From NCBI GenBank assembly GCA_964425695.1, contig CAYRNF010000014.1, positions 28,616-92,615 of the forward strand: DNA of 64,000 nucleotides. Direction: 5' to 3'. The position numbers and the translations under genes are program-made. This document shows, piece by piece, positions 51,923 through 59,884 of the stretch. Within the stretch, counting starts at the first letter, position 1. Each line of letters begins with the position of its first letter. Under the pieces are notes generated by a model that was not told where the DNA came from, did no database searches, and saw only the letters and a program-made list of their open reading frames with translations. This DNA is from JAKPBU01 sp964425695 (lineage in GTDB: Bacteria; Pseudomonadota; Gammaproteobacteria; Xanthomonadales; Xanthomonadaceae).

Positions 51923-53484
51923 GCGCGCCACCCGAAGCGCTGGCCGCTGCGCAGCAGCAGGCGCTCGAACGCATCGCCGTCGGGCAGGCGCTGTGCGTAG
52001 GCCGCCAGCTGCCAGGTGCGTACCACGTCGGCGAAGGTGCCGCGGTCTTCGGCGTCGCGCAGCTTGCGCGACGCGCGCAGGCACTGCGCTTCGGTCGCGC
52101 CGGGCGGCAGGGTGGTGTCCGTGCGCGCGGCCATGGCGGCCACGCTGGCCCGGTACAGCAGGGCCAGCGCGGCACGCGGACGGCCCTGCGACCACAGCCC
52201 GCGCGCTGCGGCGGGGATGTCGTCGGGCAGCGCTTCGTGGTGCGGCGCGTCGGACTCGTGCACCGGCAACGGCGCGGACTCGCGCGGAAGCGGGCGCCAC
52301 AGTTCCGGCCACCAGCGCGGCAGGCGCCACAGCAGCCACAGCAGCAGTCCGCCCAGCAGCACCCAGAGAACGCCTTCGGACAGCCACCCGGCCAGCGCGC
52401 CGAGCCACCGCAGCCCCTGCGGCACTTCGGGTTCGTCCTGCTTGTCTTTGCGCTTCGGGACCCAAGTGTGGCCAGTGCGCGTGGGTCGCAGCAGCGGATC
52501 GCGGTACGCCTGCCGCACGGCGCGCTGGAAACGCGCCGGATCCACCCCGGCACCGCCAAACACCGCTCCGCGGCTCGTGGCCAGCGGCGCCGTGTTCGCG
52601 TGCGATCCCGCGGCATCGCGTGGCTGCACGCCGGCCGTCGATGCCACATCCGCCGCGACCTGCGCCCGCGCGGGCAACGCCGTACCGATGCAGAGCACCG
52701 CCAGCGCCGCCAGCGCGGTGGCCGCCGCGCGCAGGCGCGTCCGCAGGCGCCGGAACGCGATCTCGATGTCCCAGCCTTCCAGCTGGGTGCGCCGGTTGAG
52801 GTACTGGCCGAACCCGGCGCCGATGTAGAACGGTTCCACCAGGGTCGTTGCGGCCCATGCCAGCAGGTTGAGCAGCACCTGTGCCCAGCGCGGCGGCGCC
52901 TGGAAAATCGTTTCCCACAGCGCGCGCGCCGACTCCCCCATGTACTCGACCGGCACGAATGCAGGCAGCATCCCCAGGACCGCGAACGACAGCAGCGCGT
53001 CGAAGTGCAGGCACAGCAGGGTGAGCAGCACCACGGTCTGGCCTCCCTGCGCTGTGAGCACGCGCCGGCGCTCGCGCAGGGCAGGGCCTCGCAGGCCTTC
53101 CAGCAGCGCGGCCGGCATCAGCAGCGCGCGCGACAGCGAGATGCGGCCCCACGTCAGGTCGCGCAGCAGGCTGTCGCGACCGAACCGCAGCGGCGCCCAC
53201 GCGCTCTCACGCACGCCCGGCACGGTGCCGAACACCGCGCGCGACACCACGTACAGCGGGATGCGGTCGAAGGCCGGCTTCAGCCACCACATCCCCACCG
53301 CCGCGATCCAGACCATGTCCAGCGCCCAGCCCAGCGCGTTGAGCAGTACCAGCGGGGCCACGCTGGCCAGGCACCACGCGCGCCACACCGTGCCGCCGTC
53401 GCGGCGCACCAGCGCGGTGCCCAGCTCCATCGCTTCCCAGGGCGAGCGCGGGCGCAGTTCGACCTGCAACCGGTCAAGCTGCAT
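51919..53484 (-). CDS. DUF4129 domain membrane protein
   Basis: The 521-residue protein has a membrane part with helices near residues 40-70, 140-185, 205-230 and 255-270, ending in a signal-like ALAALAVLCIGTALPARAQ. A loop of about 110 residues follows (DPARFQRAVRQAYRDPLLR), then a helix (VLWVLLGGLLLWLLWRL) and a C-terminal DUF4129 domain (AARGLWSQGRPRAALALLYR, LPPGATEAQCLRASRKLRDA). The ATG at 53484 precedes LDRLQVELRPRSPWEAMELG. In the MoxR operon it sits between the SpoIIM-like and DUF4350 genes. The function is unknown. Confidence 0.82.
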   Translation of the reverse strand: MQLDRLQVELRPRSPWEAMELGTALVRRDGGTVWRAWCLASVAPLVLLNALGWALDMVWIAAVGMWWLKPAFDRIPLYVVSRAVFGTVPGVRESAWAPLRFGRDSLLRDLTWGRISLSRALLMPAALLEGLRGPALRERRRVLTAQGGQTVVLLTLLCLHFDALLSFAVLGMLPAFVPVEYMGESARALWETIFQAPPRWAQVLLNLLAWAATTLVEPFYIGAGFGQYLNRRTQLEGWDIEIAFRRLRTRLRAAATALAALAVLCIGTALPARAQVAADVASTAGVQPRDAAGSHANTAPLATSRGAVFGGAGVDPARFQRAVRQAYRDPLLRPTRTGHTWVPKRKDKQDEPEVPQGLRWLGALAGWLSEGVLWVLLGGLLLWLLWRLPRWWPELWRPLPRESAPLPVHESDAPHHEALPDDIPAAARGLWSQGRPRAALALLYRASVAAMAARTDTTLPPGATEAQCLRASRKLRDAEDRGTFADVVRTWQLAAYAQRLPDGDAFERLLLRSGQRFGWRA

Positions 53485-54493
53485 CGCGCGCCTCCCCGCC
53501 CGGCCCGGCACGGCCGCCGCGCCACAGCCACGCCAGCACCACCAACCACAGCGCCGCGCCGACGCCGTACTTCACGCCCGCGGGAATCCATCCGATCGAC
53601 GACCAGAACGCTTCCACGAATGCCGCCGCCAGCAGCATCGCCAGCACCCCGAGGCACAGCAGGCCACCGCGGCGCCCGCCTTCGGCCAGCGCATCGCGGC
53701 GCCGCCGATTGCCCGGCGCGATCAGCCGCATTCCCAGCTGCAGACCCGCGCCACCGGCGATCACGATCGCGGTGAGCTCCAGCGACGAATGTCCGCTGAC
53801 GAAGCGCCAGAACGGATCGCCGTAGCCGATCTGCTGCAGGTGCCCGGCCACGCCGCCGATCATCACTCCATTGAACGCCAGGACAAACGCACTGCCCAAC
53901 CCGCCCAGCAGGCCCGCGGCGAACGTACGGAACCCGATGCTGACGTTGTTGTACACGTAGTAGCCGAACATCGCCAGGTCGTCTTCGCTCTGGCGGCCAA
54001 GCTGCGTGTTGCCGGGCTGGTACATCGCCTCGAACTGCGCCAGCTGGGTCGGCGAGAACACGCTATGCACCAGTTCCGGCTGCCATTGGATCGCCAGGAA
54101 CAGCCCGGCCAGCGGCAGCGCGAACAGCACCAACGCGGCCAGCATGCAACGCCACTCGGCGCGCACCAGCCGCGGAAAGCCGCCGGCGAGGAAACCGAGC
54201 GCCGCGCGCCACCGCACCGGCGCCGGCCGGTACAGCGCCGCGTGCCCGCGCTGCATCAGGTCCTGCAGCCGGTCGGTCACCTGCGGGCTGTAGCCCCGGC
54301 GACGCGCCAGCGAGAGCTGGTGGCACAGGCGGCGGTACGCGCCGGGCACCGCCTCGTCGCGCAGCCCACGCCAGCGCACGTCCTGCACGCCCGCGCGGCG
54401 CACGTCGCCCACCTTGCCGGCCCGGGCATCGAGCCAGGCTTCGAACTCGTCCCAATCGCGCGCATGCAGCGCCACGAAGCGTTCCTGGCGCAT
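53474..54493 (-). CDS. Stage II sporulation protein M-like membrane protein
   Basis: The 339-residue SpoIIM-family protein begins with MRQERFVALHARDWDEFEAW and an N-terminal soluble helical part. Helices follow around CMLAALVLFALPLAGLFLAI, GFRTFAAGLLGGLGSAFVLA, SSLELTAIVIAGGAGLQLGM and two C-terminal segments (LLCLGVLAMLLAAAFVEAFW, GVGAALWLVVLAWLWRG). Another ATG at 54508 is possible and would add five residues; AAGGG lies just before that one. SpoIIM homologues in non-sporulating bacteria lie in MoxR-DUF58 operons. It overlaps the DUF4129 start by 11 nt. Confidence 0.87.
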   Translation of the reverse strand: MRQERFVALHARDWDEFEAWLDARAGKVGDVRRAGVQDVRWRGLRDEAVPGAYRRLCHQLSLARRRGYSPQVTDRLQDLMQRGHAALYRPAPVRWRAALGFLAGGFPRLVRAEWRCMLAALVLFALPLAGLFLAIQWQPELVHSVFSPTQLAQFEAMYQPGNTQLGRQSEDDLAMFGYYVYNNVSIGFRTFAAGLLGGLGSAFVLAFNGVMIGGVAGHLQQIGYGDPFWRFVSGHSSLELTAIVIAGGAGLQLGMRLIAPGNRRRRDALAEGGRRGGLLCLGVLAMLLAAAFVEAFWSSIGWIPAGVKYGVGAALWLVVLAWLWRGGRAGPGGEARDAA

Positions 54494-54527
54494 CACGACG
54501 GCGGGCATCCCTTCACGTCGGCGGGCA

Positions 54528-55229
54528 TCAGCGCCCCAGCAGGTGCGCGGCAATGGCGTGCAGGCGGACCACGCCGCCGCGGCCCCGTTCGCCGGTCAGA
54601 TCGAATGCCAGCCCGGCCAGTTCTTCCTGGCGCTCGGGCGTGAGCCCGGCGGCGCGCTCGCTGAAGGCCACCACCGCCGCCTGCTCGTGCGCCAGCAGCG
54701 CCACGCCGCGCAGCGGCGAGCCTGCGACCGCGGCGGCCGGTGGGGGCGGCGCGTGCGCGGCTTTCCTGCGTTCGCGCGGCGGCACGTGGATCACCAGCGT
54801 GCCGGCCACGATATCGCCCAGCCGCCGTCCGGCCGGATCGAACAGCCCGGCCACCAGTCCCACCGCGTAGAACAGCGGCAGCATGTCGACCGTGCGCATC
54901 AGGTTGCGCACGATCGACGCCTGCCAGCCCACCGGCGCACCATCGTCGCGGATGACGCGCAGGTGCATGCTGCGCTTGCCGGGCGTCTGCCCGCCGCGCA
55001 GCACCTCGAACAGCACCGGGTATCCCCACAGCAGCGCAAACACCACCAGCAGGAACAGCCCCAGGCCGCTCTTCCCCAGCAGGCCCAGCAGCATCGACGC
55101 GACCATCAATACCGCGCCGCGGATCGCGGCGTCGATGCCCCAGGCCAGTGCGCGCGGCAGCGGACCGGCCGCCGGCAGGCGCAGCGCCACGCCCTCGGGC
55201 GTATGCGCCTCGCGGACCGTGTCCAGCAT
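54528..55229 (-). CDS. RDD family membrane protein (first gene of the MoxR operon)
   Basis: The 233-residue protein has the RDD family layout: RALAWGIDAAIRGAVLMVAS with the Arg-Asp type pair near the start, GLFLLVVFALLWGYPVLFEV and MLRTVDMLPLFYAVGLVAGL-like helices, then RLGDIVAGTLVIHVPPRERR. The C-terminal 90 residues are Ala/Pro/Glu-rich and cytoplasmic in appearance. RDD proteins are poorly understood; some affect ion tolerance. It is the likely first gene of the six-gene unit and ends 34 nt before the SpoIIM-like start. Only 4 nt separate it from the second RDD gene upstream. Confidence 0.85.
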   Translation of the reverse strand: MLDTVREAHTPEGVALRLPAAGPLPRALAWGIDAAIRGAVLMVASMLLGLLGKSGLGLFLLVVFALLWGYPVLFEVLRGGQTPGKRSMHLRVIRDDGAPVGWQASIVRNLMRTVDMLPLFYAVGLVAGLFDPAGRRLGDIVAGTLVIHVPPRERRKAAHAPPPPAAAVAGSPLRGVALLAHEQAAVVAFSERAAGLTPERQEELAGLAFDLTGERGRGGVVRLHAIAAHLLGR

Positions 55230-55233
55230 CGCG

Positions 55234-55818
55234 TCAGACGTTGACGACGATGGTGTCCGCGATCCTGTCGTGCAGGCAGCGGCGTTCCTCGCCGAAGATG
55301 AAAAGCACGTTGACCAGCGCGAAGATCGGGCCCACCAGCGGGATCCACCCGATCAGGCTGGGCACACCATAACGCAGGAAAAACAGACGAGGGAATGAAG
55401 CCCGGCCGCCATCCGGACGCACGATGCGGATGCCCACGATCTTTTTGCCCACGGTCTGGCCATGGCGGTACAGCAGCACCAGCTGCAGCACGCTGAACGC
55501 AAGGAAGCCAAGGCCCAGCAACATCATCGCCGTACTGCCCAACGCGGCGCCCGGCGCCGGCATGCCGTTCGCCCGCGCCACGTACCCTTGGTACGCCGGA
55601 ACCGCGATCATCATCAACGGCAGCATCACGATCGCCGAATCGATCAGCGCGGCCCCCAGCCGCGCCAGCCGCGTCGCCAGCACCACGTCCGCCTCGTCGC
55701 GCATGTCGCGCACCGCCGCCCCCGGCGCCGCGTACGGATTGGCATTGGACGACATCACCGGCGGCTGGGGGGCATGGCCCCCGGCCGGCAGCACGCCGCC
55801 ACTGTTGTATGGATCCAT
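55234..55818 (-). CDS. RDD family membrane protein (upstream copy)
   Basis: The 194-residue protein has an N-terminal Pro/Gly/Ala-rich segment (about 45 residues) and then the RDD core: ATRLARLGAALIDSAIVMLP, LGLGFLAFSVLQLVLLYRHG, GQTVGKKIVGIRIVRPDGG, and GWIPLVGPIFALVNVLFIFG before CLHDRIADTIVV. I chose the ATG at 55818 because a GGAAG site lies upstream and the preceding sequence is not conserved. It is followed at 4 nt by the next RDD gene and is therefore likely to start the whole operon. It is more typical of the family than its neighbour. Confidence 0.88.
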   Translation of the reverse strand: MDPYNSGGVLPAGGHAPQPPVMSSNANPYAAPGAAVRDMRDEADVVLATRLARLGAALIDSAIVMLPLMMIAVPAYQGYVARANGMPAPGAALGSTAMMLLGLGFLAFSVLQLVLLYRHGQTVGKKIVGIRIVRPDGGRASFPRLFFLRYGVPSLIGWIPLVGPIFALVNVLFIFGEERRCLHDRIADTIVVNV

Positions 55819-55947
55819 CGGTCGCTTCCCCTGTGAGTGAGGTCCATTCCCCGCGCGCACTCTAACGCGCCTCTTGCCGCCGACGAAGGGGGTGCCAGGC
55901 ATGCCGCGATCGGCGCGGCCGACGCGTGGCGGCAGTCCTGGTCGGGC

Positions 55948-56496
55948 TCAGCCCTGGACCGCGCCGGCGAGGTATTCGTCCTTCAGCCGCACGTAGTGGC
56001 GGGCGCTGTAGTGCAGCGCTTCGATCTCCGCATCGCTGAGCCGGCGTGCGAAGCGCGCGGGGCTGCCCAGCCACATCTCGCCTTCGCCGATTTCCTTGCC
56101 CGGCGTGAGCACCGCGCCGGCGCCGAGGAAGCCGTGGCGGTGGATCACCGCGCCGTCGAGCACGGTGGAGCCCATACCGACCAGGCACGCGTCCCCGATG
56201 CGGCAGGCGTGGACGATGGCCTTGTGGCCGATGGTCACGTCCTGGCCGATCACGGTGGCGAAGCCACCGAGCTTCGCATGCGGGCCGTCGTGGCTGACGT
56301 GCACCACGGTGCCGTCCTGCAGGTTGGTGCGCGCGCCGATGCGGATGAAATTCACGTCGCCGCGGATCACGGTGAACGGCCAGACCGAGACGTCGTCGCC
56401 CAGCACCACGTCGCCGATCACGCTGGCGACCGGATCGAGGTACACGCGCTCGCCCAAGGTGGGCAGAACGCCGCGGTAGGCGCGGAGGTTTTCCAT
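55948..56496 (-). CDS. Gamma-class carbonic anhydrase-like protein (YrdA/CaiE type)
   Basis: The 182-residue protein is a left-handed beta-helix of hexapeptide repeats (VIGDVVLGDDVSVWPFTVIR, GDVNFIRIGARTNLQDG, ATVIGQDVTIGHKAIVHACR). The metal ligands of gamma carbonic anhydrases fit the histidines in VVHVSHDGPHAK and TIGHKAIVHACRIG. A short C-terminal helix (ALHYSARHYVRLKDEYLAG) closes it. Such proteins bind zinc or iron; catalytic activity is unproven for most. It is divergent from the aldehyde dehydrogenase gene. A TACAAT hexamer ends 7 nt before the ATG. Confidence 0.92.
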   Translation of the reverse strand: MENLRAYRGVLPTLGERVYLDPVASVIGDVVLGDDVSVWPFTVIRGDVNFIRIGARTNLQDGTVVHVSHDGPHAKLGGFATVIGQDVTIGHKAIVHACRIGDACLVGMGSTVLDGAVIHRHGFLGAGAVLTPGKEIGEGEMWLGSPARFARRLSDAEIEALHYSARHYVRLKDEYLAGAVQG

Positions 56497-56503
56497 GGGC
56501 GCG

Positions 56504-56529
56504 ATTGTAGGGCGGGCCCGGGCGCGCCA
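56504..56529 (-). repeat. Left arm of a mirrored promoter repeat (leaderless -10 of the carbonic anhydrase gene)
   Basis: Read on the minus strand, this arm ends CGCCCTACAATCG, 5 nt before the ATG, and starts GGCGCGCCCGGGCC. It mirrors the arm at 56602-56628 with few differences. The TACAAT at 56504-56509 is the likely -10, ending 7 nt before the start codon. Confidence 0.6.
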
Positions 56530-56601
56530 TCGCGATCTCCGCGATGCAGCGAAACAGCGGCGGAAAATCTCCGTGCCCGGCCTCCGAGTGCGCCCGCCGG
56601 C

Positions 56602-56628
56602 GGCGGGCCCGGGCGCGCCCTACAATCG
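56602..56628 (+). repeat. Right arm of a mirrored promoter repeat (leaderless -10 of the aldehyde dehydrogenase gene)
   Basis: The arm contains GCGGGCCCGGGCGCGCC (56603-56619, also present at 56512-56528) and ends CTACAATCG. The TACAAT at 56621-56626 ends 6 nt before the ATG and is the likely -10. Confidence 0.6.
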
Positions 56629-56632
56629 GCCC

Positions 56633-58033
56633 ATGACGCCCACCGATACGCCGTTGCCGGACCTCGAACCCACCCGCGCGCGGCTGCGCGCCGCGTGGCA
56701 GGCGCGCAAGCCGGACCGCGCGCAGCGCGATGCGGACCTGGTCCGGCTGCGCGACGCGCTCAAGGCGCGGCTCGAGCCGATGGCCGAGGCGATCTCGCAC
56801 GATTTCGGCGGCCGTTCGCGGCACGAGAGCCTGATCGCCGACGGCATGACCGTGCTGGGCGAGATCGACCACCTGCGCCGCCACCTGCGCGGCTGGATGC
56901 GCCCGCGCCGCGTCTCCGCGGGCTGGAAGTTCTGGCCCGCGCGCGCGGAGGTACGCAACGTGCCGGTGGGCGTGGTGGGCGTGATCGCGCCTTGGAACTA
57001 CCCGGTCAACCTGGCACTGATCCCCCTGGCCACCGCCATCGCCGCGGGCAACCACGCCTACCTCAAGCCCTCGGAGCACACCCCGCGCACCGCCGCGTTC
57101 CTGGCGTCGCTGCTGGCGGACGTGTTCCCCGGCGACCGCGTCGCGGTGGCGCACGGCGGTGCGGACGTGGCCGGCGCGTTCGCGGCGCTGCCCTTCGACC
57201 ACCTGGTGTTCACCGGCTCCACGGCGGTGGGCCGCAAGGTGATGGCCGCCGCAGCGCCCAACCTCACCCCGGTCACGCTGGAACTGGGCGGCAAGTCGCC
57301 TGCGATCGTGTGCGCGGACTATCCGGTGGACCGCGCCGCGGCGCGCATCGCCACCGGCAAATGGTTCAACGGCGGCCAGACCTGCATCGCGCCGGACTAC
57401 GTGCTGGTGGACGCCGCGCGGCGCGACGCGCTGGTCCAGGCGCTGCGCGACGAACTCGCCGCGCGCTATGGCGCCGGCAACGATGCCGACTACACCCGCA
57501 TCGTCAACGACGCGCAGTACGCGCGCCTGCAGGGCTACGTTGACGATGCGCAGGCGCGCGGCGCCACGGTATTGCGCGTGGGCGAATCCGACCCCGCCAC
57601 GCGCCGCTTCGCGCCGGCGCTGGTGCTGGATGCCGGCGACGATGCCGAGGTGATGCAGGACGAGATCTTCGGCCCGATCCTGCCGATCCGCGGCTATGCC
57701 GCGCTGGACGAGGCCATCGCCTACGTCAACGCGCATGACAGGCCGCTGGCGCTGTATCCCTTCAGCCATGATCGCGACGCGGTGGAGCGCATCGTGCACG
57801 GCACGCTGGCCGGCGGCGTGACCGTCAACGACACGCTGGTGCACTTCGCGATCAATGCGCTGCCCTTTGGCGGCATCGGTCCCAGCGGCATGGGCGCGTA
57901 CCACGGCCGCGCCGGTTTCGACGCCTTCAGCAAGCAGTTGCCGATCGCGTGGCAGGCGCGCCGCGCCGGCAGCGACCTGCTCAAGCCGCCGTATGCCAAA
58001 GTGGACCGCTTCGTCCGCATGCTGCTGCGCTGA
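56633..58033 (+). CDS. Coniferyl-aldehyde-dehydrogenase-like aldehyde dehydrogenase
   Basis: The 466-residue NAD(P)-dependent aldehyde dehydrogenase has VGVIAPWNYPVNLALIPLAT with the conserved Asn, KPSEHTPRTAAFL, the Rossmann-like VFTGSTAVGRKVMAAA, the general-base Glu in TLELGGKSPAIV and the catalytic Cys in NGGQTCIAPDYVL. INALPFGGIGPSGMGAYHG is typical of the coniferyl aldehyde/class 3 type, which oxidises aromatic or long-chain aldehydes. The C-terminus (PPYAKVDRFVRMLLR) is also typical. It has a leaderless-type start and is divergent from the carbonic anhydrase gene. The natural substrate is not known. Confidence 0.93.
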   Translation: MTPTDTPLPDLEPTRARLRAAWQARKPDRAQRDADLVRLRDALKARLEPMAEAISHDFGGRSRHESLIADGMTVLGEIDHLRRHLRGWMRPRRVSAGWKFWPARAEVRNVPVGVVGVIAPWNYPVNLALIPLATAIAAGNHAYLKPSEHTPRTAAFLASLLADVFPGDRVAVAHGGADVAGAFAALPFDHLVFTGSTAVGRKVMAAAAPNLTPVTLELGGKSPAIVCADYPVDRAAARIATGKWFNGGQTCIAPDYVLVDAARRDALVQALRDELAARYGAGNDADYTRIVNDAQYARLQGYVDDAQARGATVLRVGESDPATRRFAPALVLDAGDDAEVMQDEIFGPILPIRGYAALDEAIAYVNAHDRPLALYPFSHDRDAVERIVHGTLAGGVTVNDTLVHFAINALPFGGIGPSGMGAYHGRAGFDAFSKQLPIAWQARRAGSDLLKPPYAKVDRFVRMLLR

Positions 58034-58066
58034 GGCGCGGCGCCCCGCCCACACCGGAGTGACCCC

Positions 58067-58555
58067 ATGCACCGCTTGCTGCTGACCCTGTCCGTTGCCG
58101 CCGCACTGGCCGGCGTGTCCCCCACGCTGCCGGCGCGCGACGGCACCAAGGCTTCGCTGGTCGCGCGCAAGGCACTGCTGCCCGTCGACGTGCACCGCAG
58201 CCCCACCTGCGGCTGCTGCATGAAGTGGGTCGAGCACCTGCGCGACGCCGGCTTCCAGGTGCGCGTGCACGAACACGACGACATGCAGCCCATCAAGAAG
58301 CGCCTGGGCGTGCCGGAAACCGCCCGCTCCTGCCATACCGCGGAAGTCGGCGGCTACTTCGTGGAAGGCCATATGCCGGCCGCCGACATCAAGCGCCTGC
58401 TGGGCGACAAGCCGCAGGCGCGCGGCATCGCGGTGCCGGGCATGCCGCTGGGTTCGCCGGGCATGGAAGTGCCCGATGGCACGGTGCAGCCGTACGAGGT
58501 GCAGTTGGTGGGCCGCGACGGCAAGACCCGCGTGTACGCGCGGCACGGCCGCTGA
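58067..58555 (+). CDS. DUF411 metal-binding protein
   Basis: The 162-residue exported protein has a signal peptide (LLLTLSVAAALAGVSPTLPA) and the DUF411 hallmark DVHRSPTCGCCMKWVEHLRD, whose CGCC cysteines suggest metal binding. SCHTAEVGGYFVEGHMPAAD and a conserved GIAVPGMPLGSPGMEVP follow. DUF411 proteins are often linked to copper or other soft-metal resistance. A GGAG site precedes the ATG. It follows the aldehyde dehydrogenase by 33 nt and precedes xth by 36 nt, so the three may be co-transcribed. A metal role is inferred from family. Confidence 0.9.
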   Translation: MHRLLLTLSVAAALAGVSPTLPARDGTKASLVARKALLPVDVHRSPTCGCCMKWVEHLRDAGFQVRVHEHDDMQPIKKRLGVPETARSCHTAEVGGYFVEGHMPAADIKRLLGDKPQARGIAVPGMPLGSPGMEVPDGTVQPYEVQLVGRDGKTRVYARHGR

Positions 58556-58591
58556 GCCGGTGCGGCCCGTGATCGGGATGAGGCCACGCGC

Positions 58592-59386
58592 ATGAAGATC
58601 GCCAGCTGGAACGTCAACTCCCTCAACGTGCGCCTGCCGCACCTGCTGCGCTGGCTCGACGAGGCTGGCCCCGACGTGGTGGCGCTGCAGGAAACCAAGC
58701 TGGAAGACCCGAAGTTTCCCGAAGACGCGCTGCTGGAACTCGGCTACCGCAGCGTGTTCTGCGGACAGAAGACGTACAACGGCGTGGCGATCGTGAGCCG
58801 GCTGCCGTTCGCGAGCGAATGCGTCACCGCGATCCCCGGCTTCGACGATCCGCAGAAGCGCGTGCTGGCCGCCACGGTCGGCAGCGATCCGGGCTCGCCG
58901 CAGGCGCTACGCATCGTGGACCTGTACGTGGTCAACGGCGAGGCGGTGGGCAGCGAGAAGTTCGACTACAAGCTGCGCTGGCTGGCGGCCGTGCGCGAAT
59001 GGCTGGCGCAGGAGATCGCGCAGCATCCGAACCTGGTGGTGCTGGGCGACTTCAACATCGCGCCGGACGACCGCGACGTGCACGACCCGAAGCGCTGGCA
59101 CGAGAAGATCCTGTGCTCCACGCCCGAGCGCGAGGCGCTGGCGTCGCTGCAGTCGCTGGGCCTGCACGATTCGTTCCGCCTGTTCGAGTCCGACGGCGGG
59201 CACTACAGCTGGTGGGACTACCGGCTGGCGGCGTTCCAGCGCGGCTGGGGCCTACGCATCGACCTGGTGCTGGTCAGCGAGGCGCTGCGCGCGCGCTGCA
59301 CCGGCGCGGGCATCGACCTGGCGCCGCGCGGCTGGGAACGGCCCAGCGACCACACGCCGGTGTGGGTCGAGATCGCGGACGCCTGA
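58592..59386 (+). CDS. xth: Exodeoxyribonuclease III
   Basis: The 264-residue AP endonuclease and 3' exonuclease of base excision repair begins KIASWNVNSLNVRLPHLLRW and has LQETKLEDPKFPEDALLELG with the metal-binding Glu. The active-site region includes GDFNIAPDDRDVHDPKRW (Asn and Asp), SWWDYRLAAFQRGWGLRIDL and the terminal SDHTPVWVE with the catalytic His. Length and motifs are those of XthA. A strong terminator follows its stop. Confidence 0.96.
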   Translation: MKIASWNVNSLNVRLPHLLRWLDEAGPDVVALQETKLEDPKFPEDALLELGYRSVFCGQKTYNGVAIVSRLPFASECVTAIPGFDDPQKRVLAATVGSDPGSPQALRIVDLYVVNGEAVGSEKFDYKLRWLAAVREWLAQEIAQHPNLVVLGDFNIAPDDRDVHDPKRWHEKILCSTPEREALASLQSLGLHDSFRLFESDGGHYSWWDYRLAAFQRGWGLRIDLVLVSEALRARCTGAGIDLAPRGWERPSDHTPVWVEIADA

Positions 59387-59412
59387 GCAGGCGCAACCGC
59401 CCCCCACGACGA

Positions 59413-59439
59413 CGAAGGCCCGGCAATGCCGGGCCTTCG
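59413..59439 (+). terminator. Bidirectional terminator between xth and the GlsB-like gene
   Basis: A perfect 12-bp stem CGAAGGCCCGGC / GCCGGGCCTTCG with an AAT loop (59425-59427) is followed by TTTACT. It lies 26 nt after the xth stop and 28 nt before the end of the oppositely transcribed small gene, so it likely serves both. Confidence 0.85.
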
Positions 59440-59467
59440 TTTACTCGGATCCTTGAGTCGGACGCGA

Positions 59468-59734
59468 TCAGCGCACGCGGCCGCGACGGAACAGGTTGAC
59501 GATGGCCAGCAGGATGATCGCGCCGATCAGCGACACGATGAAGCTCATCACGGTGAAGCCGTCGTTGATGGAGCCGGCGCCGACCAGCGGGCCGATCAGG
59601 AAACCGCCGATGAAGGCACCCACGATGCCGACCACGATGTTGAGCAGGATGCCCTGCTGGCCGTCGGTCTTCATGATCAAGCTTGCGAGCCAGCCCACGA
59701 TGCCGCCCACGATCAACCAGATGATGATGCCCAT
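59468..59734 (-). CDS. GlsB/YeaQ/YmgE family membrane protein
   Basis: The 88-residue protein consists of three glycine-rich helices (IIWLIVGGIVGWLASLIM, ILLNIVVGIVGAFIGGFLIG, VMSFIVSLIGAIILLAIVNL) and a basic tail (FRRGRVR). This is the transglycosylase-associated protein family; some members respond to envelope or acid stress, but the function is unknown. It is separate from its neighbours, with a terminator on its 3' side. Confidence 0.93.
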   Translation of the reverse strand: MGIIIWLIVGGIVGWLASLIMKTDGQQGILLNIVVGIVGAFIGGFLIGPLVGAGSINDGFTVMSFIVSLIGAIILLAIVNLFRRGRVR

Positions 59735-59884
59735 GTTTTCGACTCCTTAGACAGGTGAACTGAGGAAGTGCGCTCCCCTGCGTGGGGGCGGGGCAAGTCT
59801 CTGCGCGCCTGCGTGACGGGGGCGTCAGAAGTCATGACCCGGGCGGGGCGATCCGGTCCGGGCGGTTGTATCCGAACGCCGTGT

